Source of the DNA: Pseudomonadota bacterium
GTDB lineage: Bacteria > SAR324 > XYD2-FULL-50-16 > JAHJRI01
Reading direction: 5' to 3'
Length of the DNA: 49,105 nucleotides
Assembly (NCBI GenBank): GCA_022360105.1
Contig: JAKSDL010000031.1
Location: 1-49,105 of the forward strand
Each line of letters starts with the position of its first letter. The first letter of the stretch is position 1. The notes below the pieces were generated by a model, which searched no databases, was not told the origin of the DNA, and worked only from the letters and a program-made list of their open reading frames with translations. The translations under genes were made by a program, and so were the position numbers. Below, piece after piece: positions 44,311-49,105 of this stretch.

Positions 44311-44734
44311 TGGAGTCTCTTTATGTTAAAGTGTCGTTGATCATCGGACAAATTGTGTGTCAATTCTTTGATCCTATTGTTTAGCTGATTGGCTTATTTT
44401 AGACGATAGTCAGAAATTAGCAATGGGTATAAAGGGTGAGGAGCATGTTACAAGGGTTTTAATCAATATTATGGTTTCGAAGAGACGACATAAGGTAGCC
44501 GGTGGTTTTAACCTTTGGTTTAATGCCAACAGCACATAAAAAGTCCCTTAGGAATGACACTGAATGTATGATAACCTGCCGGATTGGTAAGCTATCCGGT
44601 TTTCGATTTTGGAGCAATGTTGATTTAACCACCCATAATTTGATGGATTCGATAGCCAGCGATTATCCTGCTGGTTAGAATTTGAATACATACAATCTGA
44701 TTTTGCAGAGATTTTAACCTGGGGAAGGAGGGGC
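44311..44734. other. Divergent intergenic region between importer and MBL genes
   Basis: No supported gene. Promoters for the minus-strand importer operon and the plus-strand MBL gene must lie here. A hairpin at 44579-44599 followed by TTTT is listed separately. AAGGAGGGGC at 44725-44734 is the ribosome binding site of the MBL gene. Confidence 0.45.
44579..44603 (+). terminator. Terminator-like hairpin in the leader of the MBL gene
   Basis: CCGGAT / ATCCGG with a 9-nt loop followed by TTTT, on the plus strand about 130 bp before the MBL start and with no plus-strand gene before it. It may act as an attenuator in the leader or be a chance hairpin; the stem is only 6 bp. Confidence 0.3.
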
Positions 44735-46294
44735 ATGAATGTTACCTTTTATGGCGCGACTCGTGAGGTCACCGGGTCGATGCATCTTGTCAGTACTAAT
44801 GAAGACAAAATCCTGCTGGATTGCGGAATGTTTCAAGGGAAACGTAAAGACACCAGGGTCAAGAATCTTTCGTTTGCTTTTGACCCCAAACTGATAACCA
44901 ATATGGTGTTGTCCCATGCCCATATCGATCATTCAGGCCGAATTCCGCTTTTGGTAAAGGATGGCTTCAAAGGACGAATCATCTGTACCAATGCCAGTGA
45001 AGATGCTTGTCGATACTTACTTTCCGATTCAGCTCATATCCAGGAATCGGATGCTGCTTATCTCAACTACAAGCTGTTAAGGGGATTGCTTTCCAAACTG
45101 GAAGGTCCGACCAACAAAGACAAACGGGAACTTCGCAAACTATTGAAAAAGAATGGTCATAGACTTGATCTGGAAGTGATCGGTAAATTGATGACCGAAA
45201 ACGGACTTGAAAAAGTTGAGCCGCTATACACACAAAAGGAGGCAGAAGAGGCAATGACTCAATTCGATGGCCAGCCTTATCGCCATCCGATTGAAATAGG
45301 AAAAAATATGACCTGTACCCTTTATGATGCAGGACATATCCTGGGATCAGCCTTTGCTGTTTTACGATACAAAACCGATGGCAAACAGATTACCCTTTGT
45401 TTTACCGGTGATGTAGGACGCTTCAATAAACCGATTATTCAGGACCCTACTCTTGATTTTGCCAAAGAGGACCGAAATATCGATCTGATGATTACGGAAA
45501 GTACCTATGGTAATCGATTTCATGATCCTGCAGGAGACATGAAAGCTCAACTGAAAGAGGTATTGAATCGTGCCATGAAAAGGGGAGGACCGATTTTGAT
45601 CCCTGCCTTTTCCTATGGTCGGACCCAGGAAATGCTTTATTTGTTGCATCAATTGTATAACGAAGGAGAGGTGTCGAAGATACCGGTTTATGTAGACAGC
45701 CCCTTGTCAAGTAAGATTACCAAAGTGTTTGGTGAACATCCCGAAGTGTATGATAAAGCAACCCATAAAACCTTTTTGGAAAAAGGAGAAAACCCATTTG
45801 CCTTCAAACAATTGAAGTACGTGGAAACGCTTGAAGAATCGATGGCTCTCAACCGCGACCCGTCATCCCATATCGTTATTGCGTCTTCTGGAATGTGTGA
45901 AGCCGGGAGAATTTTGCACCATCTGCGTCATAAAATTCATAACCCGCAAACAACGATTCTGATTGTTGGTTTCATGGCGGAACACACCCTGGGCAGGCGT
46001 ATTTTGGAAAAGGGTATCGAGTTCAATGGCAATGCCAGAAAAGGGAAAGCACCCGTACAGAAAATTCTGGGCAAGGAATATCCCATGAACGCATACGTTG
46101 AGGCAATGAGCGGATTCAGTGCCCATGCTGATCAAACCGAACTTTTGAGGTTTTTCAAGACCTCAAACCTCAATGTGAAACGGATCGCAGTTGTTCATGG
46201 GGAAGAAGAGCAGTCATTAACTTTTGCGGACAAGCTTTCTGAAGAGGGATTCAAGGCTTTTGTGCCCAGGGTCGGTGAATCGATTAGAGTTTGA
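44735..46294 (+). CDS. MBL-fold beta-CASP ribonuclease-like protein
   Basis: A 519-residue zinc-dependent hydrolase of the RNA-specific metallo-beta-lactamase group. The metal-binding HxHxDH is in LSHAHIDHSGRIP, further ligands in LYDAGHILGSAFAVL and FTGDVGRFNKPI, then the beta-CASP insert with IPVYVDSPLSSKITKVF, VIASSGMCEAGRILHHLR and the C-terminal SGFSAHADQTELLRFF. Homologues are CPSF73-like RNases and bacterial YsmA/RNase-type exo/endonucleases, so RNA processing is the likely role, though the substrate is unknown. The start has a strong AAGGAGGGGC. It is followed by a methyltransferase gene about 75 bp later. Confidence 0.94.
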   Translation: MNVTFYGATREVTGSMHLVSTNEDKILLDCGMFQGKRKDTRVKNLSFAFDPKLITNMVLSHAHIDHSGRIPLLVKDGFKGRIICTNASEDACRYLLSDSAHIQESDAAYLNYKLLRGLLSKLEGPTNKDKRELRKLLKKNGHRLDLEVIGKLMTENGLEKVEPLYTQKEAEEAMTQFDGQPYRHPIEIGKNMTCTLYDAGHILGSAFAVLRYKTDGKQITLCFTGDVGRFNKPIIQDPTLDFAKEDRNIDLMITESTYGNRFHDPAGDMKAQLKEVLNRAMKRGGPILIPAFSYGRTQEMLYLLHQLYNEGEVSKIPVYVDSPLSSKITKVFGEHPEVYDKATHKTFLEKGENPFAFKQLKYVETLEESMALNRDPSSHIVIASSGMCEAGRILHHLRHKIHNPQTTILIVGFMAEHTLGRRILEKGIEFNGNARKGKAPVQKILGKEYPMNAYVEAMSGFSAHADQTELLRFFKTSNLNVKRIAVVHGEEEQSLTFADKLSEEGFKAFVPRVGESIRV

Positions 46295-46370
46295 TCCCGC
46301 AAAAGCGTGTTGGCGGCTAAATAGGACTGCCCTACCGTTCGACAAGAGGATTAGTCGTAAATATGACTTA

Positions 46371-46988
46371 ATGAACTATATTATAAGATCAAGTCCGGAA
46401 ATGAACTATTCAACAGCCAGTGAACGAAACAAAGCACCCATTTTGGAGGTGTTGAAGCTGGAACTGCCCGATTTTGGGGAAGTCTGTGAAATTGGCAGCG
46501 GTACCGGCCAGCATGCTGCTTTTTTTAGCAAGGAACTTCCACATCTCGTTTGGCAGCCCTGCGATCTATTGGAAAACCATCCCGACATCCAGGCTCGGGT
46601 CGATATGGCACAATTGCCCAACCTTAAATCCCCTCTTGCATTAGATGTCAATGATTTTCCTTGGCCCGTTACATCAACCGAAGCGGTTTTTAGTGCCAAT
46701 ACGCTTCACATCATATCCAAAGAATCAGTACAGTCGTTTTTTAAGGGAATCAAACAGGTGCTTAAATCAGGTGGAAAACTCTGCGTTTACGGTCCTTTCA
46801 ATTATGGAGGAACATTCACCACTGAAAGCAACGCCCGGTTCGATCAACAATTAAAACAGCGAGACCCTGTCAGTGGTATTCGGGATTTTGAATGGGTCAA
46901 TCAACTGGCAGGGGAAGCTGGTTGTTCTTTACATAAGGATTACGAAATGCCCGCTAACAATCGACTTCTGGTGTGGGTGAAAAATTAA
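46371..46988 (+). CDS. DUF938-family SAM-dependent methyltransferase
   Basis: About 205 residues. The glycine-rich SAM-binding motif is EVCEIGSGTGQHAAFFSKEL, followed by WQPCDLLENHPD and the AVFSANTLHIIS and GGKLCVYGPFNYGGTFTTES segments that mark the DUF938 family. The substrate is unknown. The frame is open from within the MBL gene (to 46224), but homologues begin near ATG 46371 or ATG 46401; I chose 46371, as neither has a clear ribosome binding site. It is probably cotranscribed with the MBL gene. Confidence 0.87.
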   Translation: MNYIIRSSPEMNYSTASERNKAPILEVLKLELPDFGEVCEIGSGTGQHAAFFSKELPHLVWQPCDLLENHPDIQARVDMAQLPNLKSPLALDVNDFPWPVTSTEAVFSANTLHIISKESVQSFFKGIKQVLKSGGKLCVYGPFNYGGTFTTESNARFDQQLKQRDPVSGIRDFEWVNQLAGEAGCSLHKDYEMPANNRLLVWVKN

Positions 46989-47014
46989 GGATTAGCTCAG
47001 TCAAAATAAACCCA

Positions 47015-47944
47015 TTATACAAACTCCCCGTTTAAGAACTCGCCAAGGATTTTGAAATATTCATCCGGCTCCTCGATCCATGGCCTGTGAGCACTCTTTT
47101 CAAAAACAACGATTTTAGTCCGGTCTGTTGGTAAGGATTCAAATAGTTGGTGAGCAATGATAGGCGGAGTTAGCCGGTCAAGTCTGCCTGTCATGACTAA
47201 TGACGGGGCTTCTATCTTCTTCAGGACGTTGGTGGGATCATAATCCTTCAATGTACCTGAAACTTCCCACTCCGGATCATCACCTACGAACGAGAGATAC
47301 ACGTCCATATTCATTTCCTCCCTGGGATCACCAGTGGAAAACAACCCGGGCCGCTCCCAATGATTAGCCCAGTATAGATTCGGCATTATGTCAGAGTATA
47401 AATCCTGATACTCCTCAGCGTCTGATTTTATGCCATTCTGGCGTAATTCCACTATTTTTTGCCACTTCTGCGGATACAATTTCTGTAGTTCGGAATTCAC
47501 ATTGTCGATATTTCCTTGCTGCCAGGTTTGTGCATTAAGATGGCCATTACTGATAATTAAATGGGAAAGATGGTTGGAATAGTTCGTGGCATATTCGATT
47601 GCCGGCAAGGAGCCAAAAGAGATTCCAATGACCGCTGTTTTTTCGAATCCCAGGTGTATTCTTAATTGATCAATTTCCCAAGCATATTGTGCCAGGGTAT
47701 ATGGTTGCCCTGCTTCTAATCGATCAGATCTACCCGTACCAGATTGATCAAAATAGATGACAGTGTTTTGAACAGCCAATTTCGAAAACCAGGGGTGATA
47801 ATGGGTATGATTTGAACCGGGTCCTCCCGGTACAATTATTAAAGGTGGACCTTGACCTTCAATTTCATAGTAGATTTTGCCGGTAGCCAGCTCAAGATAG
47901 TCGCCTTTGCCATGGAATTCAACTGGTTCATATTTAGTGTTCAT
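47015..47944 (-). CDS. Proline iminopeptidase-like alpha/beta hydrolase
   Basis: A 309-residue S33-family hydrolase. The HGGPG-type motif is IIVPGGPGSNHTHYH, followed by YFDQSGTGRSDR, the nucleophile elbow GISFGS, the acidic residue in VMTGRLDRLTPP and the His in EKSAHRPWIEEP. Oxyanion and triad residues are thus all present. It may cleave N-terminal proline from peptides, or act as an esterase. A TTG/ATG pair begins the frame; GGAGGTG 7 nt before the ATG at 47944 decides the start. It is convergent with the methyltransferase gene. Confidence 0.92.
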   Translation of the reverse strand: MNTKYEPVEFHGKGDYLELATGKIYYEIEGQGPPLIIVPGGPGSNHTHYHPWFSKLAVQNTVIYFDQSGTGRSDRLEAGQPYTLAQYAWEIDQLRIHLGFEKTAVIGISFGSLPAIEYATNYSNHLSHLIISNGHLNAQTWQQGNIDNVNSELQKLYPQKWQKIVELRQNGIKSDAEEYQDLYSDIMPNLYWANHWERPGLFSTGDPREEMNMDVYLSFVGDDPEWEVSGTLKDYDPTNVLKKIEAPSLVMTGRLDRLTPPIIAHQLFESLPTDRTKIVVFEKSAHRPWIEEPDEYFKILGEFLNGEFV

Positions 47945-48132
47945 CAATTCACCTCCGGATTGATTTGTCAGGATTCAAGTTTTTTTTATTATATTAATTG
48001 GCTGAAGTGATTATCCAGATGTAGGATTGGTACACCTTTAAACCCCGTATTCGAGTCTAATTATAAAAATAGGATTAAAAATTAGTAATGCCAACCGAAA
48101 CTGAACAACCCGAAAACGTCCAATCAGCTCAA
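47945..48132. other. Upstream region of the hydrolase, left of MITE copy B
   Basis: No gene. It holds the ribosome binding site and a possible -10 for the hydrolase. Together with the MITE copy and the DNA to 48504 it makes a gene-free stretch of about 600 bp before nrfA. Confidence 0.45.
47988..47993 (-). promoter_or_regulatory. Possible -10 element of the hydrolase gene
   Basis: TATAAT on the minus strand 43 bp upstream of the ATG. The region about 17 bp further upstream reads GGATAA/TGGATA, which is a poor -35. The position is right for a promoter, the -35 is not convincing. Confidence 0.35.
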
Positions 48133-48134
48133 TA

Positions 48135-48358
48135 GTGCCTGAACGAAAACCAATTTAACCCATACCAATAAAAGCTTTAAAAGCATTTTGGTACTTCGAA
48201 GTTTAGTGCTTTCAGCGATTAGCTCTCAGCCGTTTTTAGCTTATAGTTGTTATGTCTTCAGCTGAACGTTGACGGCTGACAGCACGTCTATCCTCAAGCT
48301 GAATTCAGGCATCTGGTATAAGGCTGGATAAGGGTTTAGCGACTTTCCGTTCAGGCAC
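48135..48358. mobile_element. 224-bp MITE, copy B
   Basis: Ends GTGCCTGAACGAAAAC and CTTTCCGTTCAGGCAC, an 11-bp perfect terminal inverted repeat that extends imperfectly. TA stands outside both ends (48133-48134 and 48359-48360). It is homologous along its whole length to the copy at 15036-15245, with shared stretches such as CAATAAAAGCTTT and AAGGCTGGATAAGGGTTTAG, but carries small insertions and many substitutions. No coding capacity. It lies between the hydrolase and the nrfA terminator. Confidence 0.87.
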
Positions 48359-48504
48359 TAAATACTATTTTAGAAGGTAAGGCAGCTGGTGAAAAGGATA
48401 AGTTTGCAAATGTTTATCAGGCGGAAAACAACCGGTGAGACTTATGCAGCGTTGAATTTGATTGGCAGAACGTATCAATCGTTATTTTCCGGAATCGGGA
48501 GTCG
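48359..48504. other. Short intergenic stretch before nrfA terminator
   Basis: No gene, RNA or clear regulatory element is visible. Confidence 0.4.
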
Positions 48505-48538
48505 AAAAAAAAGCCGCTGCCTGGAAGACAACGGCTTT
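48505..48538 (-). terminator. Rho-independent terminator of nrfA
   Basis: On the minus strand a 13-bp stem with two G-T wobbles, AAAGCCGTTGTCT / AGGCAGCGGCTTT, loop TCC, followed by further T residues (48505-48509 complement). It begins 28 bp after the nrfA stop and closes the nitrite reductase transcript. Confidence 0.88.
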
Positions 48539-48565
48539 AATCCCTGCACTTAGGGAGGAGGGAAA

Positions 48566-49105
48566 CTAGTTTTTCGGGTAGGATACGTTGTCACTCATTC
48601 CTTTGCGAATGTCAGGATCGAGTTTGTTGTTTGCTATCGCGGTTTCGGTCCAGGCTTTCATCAATGTTCTTTTAAAGTTCATTTTATCAGCTGCCAGTTT
48701 TGCCAGGGGTACACCAGCCAGTTTCTGGGCGTTTGCCTTGGTTGAAAAATCGGGAGCCATATAGTTGATTGCTCCGTATTTAGCCAGAACTTTAACCAGC
48801 TTCAAACGGGCCTGCTGAGCCTTCTCATTGGCAACCGAGAGCAATCTCAATGTCTCTTCCGGCGCATGGTAAAATGATCCGTGGCTGGCAATTGAGTAAT
48901 CCCAGATCCATTGTGCTGAACGGATATCATCCTGAATCGGAGACATTTCACCCTGCTTTGCACCAAGTTCGAGTGCCTTGCCTGCTTCCAGGTGTGCCTT
49001 GGCTATATTGTCCATGGCGATTTCGTTCAACTGGTCTTTTCTTTCAAGCTTTCGAGCTACTACATCTTTGAGTTCTGCTTCACTTTCCCTATGACAGGTT
49101 AGACA
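48566..49105 (-). CDS. nrfA: Cytochrome c552 nitrite reductase NrfA, C-terminal part (5' end outside window)
   Basis: The frame runs off the window end, so only about 179 C-terminal residues are seen. They start with a c-type heme motif CLTCH (CxxCH) and continue with the strongly conserved NrfA C-terminal helix region: RSAQWIWDYSIASHGSFYH, where YHAPEE carries the distal His of one heme, then KAQQARLKLVKVL and FSTKANAQKLAG. The match to E. coli NrfA (QWRWDLAIASHG, HAPEE) is very close. NrfA is the periplasmic pentaheme enzyme reducing nitrite to ammonium with electrons from menaquinol via NrfH or NrfBCD. The upstream genes, including the active-site heme 1 region, are outside the window. A strong terminator follows. 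Confidence 0.93.
   Translation of the reverse strand, partial: CLTCHRESEAELKDVVARKLERKDQLNEIAMDNIAKAHLEAGKALELGAKQGEMSPIQDDIRSAQWIWDYSIASHGSFYHAPEETLRLLSVANEKAQQARLKLVKVLAKYGAINYMAPDFSTKANAQKLAGVPLAKLAADKMNFKRTLMKAWTETAIANNKLDPDIRKGMSDNVSYPKN

Noticed and set aside
1..49105. CRISPR arrays, tRNA and rRNA genes
   Set aside because: I scanned for regularly spaced repeats, tRNA T-loop patterns and rRNA segments and saw none.

Overview
The window reads as a moderately AT-rich chromosomal segment of a free-living, Gram-negative, motile and probably anaerobically respiring bacterium. An outer membrane is shown by the Wza-type export protein and by a separate beta-barrel protein. Chemotaxis is shown by three methyl-accepting receptors and a CheY-like protein. 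Anaerobic respiration is suggested by the C-terminus of an NrfA cytochrome c nitrite reductase and by a MenA-type prenyltransferase. Many starts lack a strong Shine-Dalgarno while others have a perfect one. I cannot assign a phylum from the sequence alone; the gene mix would suit the Desulfobacterota or FCB/Calditrichota-like lineages, and this is only inference.

Layout. 1-1106 (+) is the C-terminal part of a chemoreceptor cut by the window start. About 1287-29987 is one very large exopolysaccharide locus, all on the minus strand and therefore read from right to left: LytTR response regulator, outer-membrane beta-barrel, Wza, Wzc tyrosine kinase, CpsB-type phosphatase, TPR-bearing O-antigen ligase/polymerase, GGDEF-PilZ protein, Wzx flippase, SDR epimerase, MenD-like TPP enzyme, pyruvyl transferase, GT2, Wzy-like polymerase, F420-hydrogenase-beta-like ferredoxin protein, second pyruvyl transferase, GT4, an Alg14/Alg13 pair, a small unknown protein, a SurA/EpsD-like lipid-side chaperone, a HAMP membrane protein, a periplasmic HExxH peptidase, the WbaP-type initiating phosphoglycosyltransferase, and a small secreted protein ending at a good terminator. 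The parts make a complete Wzx/Wzy-type assembly line with pyruvylation and c-di-GMP input.

30678-33999 holds a degenerate IS630-type transposase-like protein, a patatin phospholipase and a CDP-alcohol phosphatidyltransferase. 34319-40634 is a chemotaxis island: two convergent full-length receptors, a probable CheW C-terminal remnant and a stand-alone receiver protein. 40843-44310 (-) is an ABC importer (binding protein, ATPase, permease) followed by menA. 44735-46988 (+) is a beta-CASP RNase-like protein and a DUF938 methyltransferase; 47015-47944 (-) is a proline-iminopeptidase-like hydrolase; 48566 to the window end (-) is the C-terminal third of nrfA.

The most striking non-coding elements are short TA-flanked inverted-repeat elements (MITEs). 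Two copies of one family lie at 15036-15245 and 48135-48358, and a different one at 12236-12368. The 15036 copy landed inside the stop codon of the TPP enzyme gene and rebuilt it (TAA to TAG). The window also contains a full-length IS630-like protein that has apparently lost its first catalytic aspartate, so it may be a domesticated DNA-binding protein.
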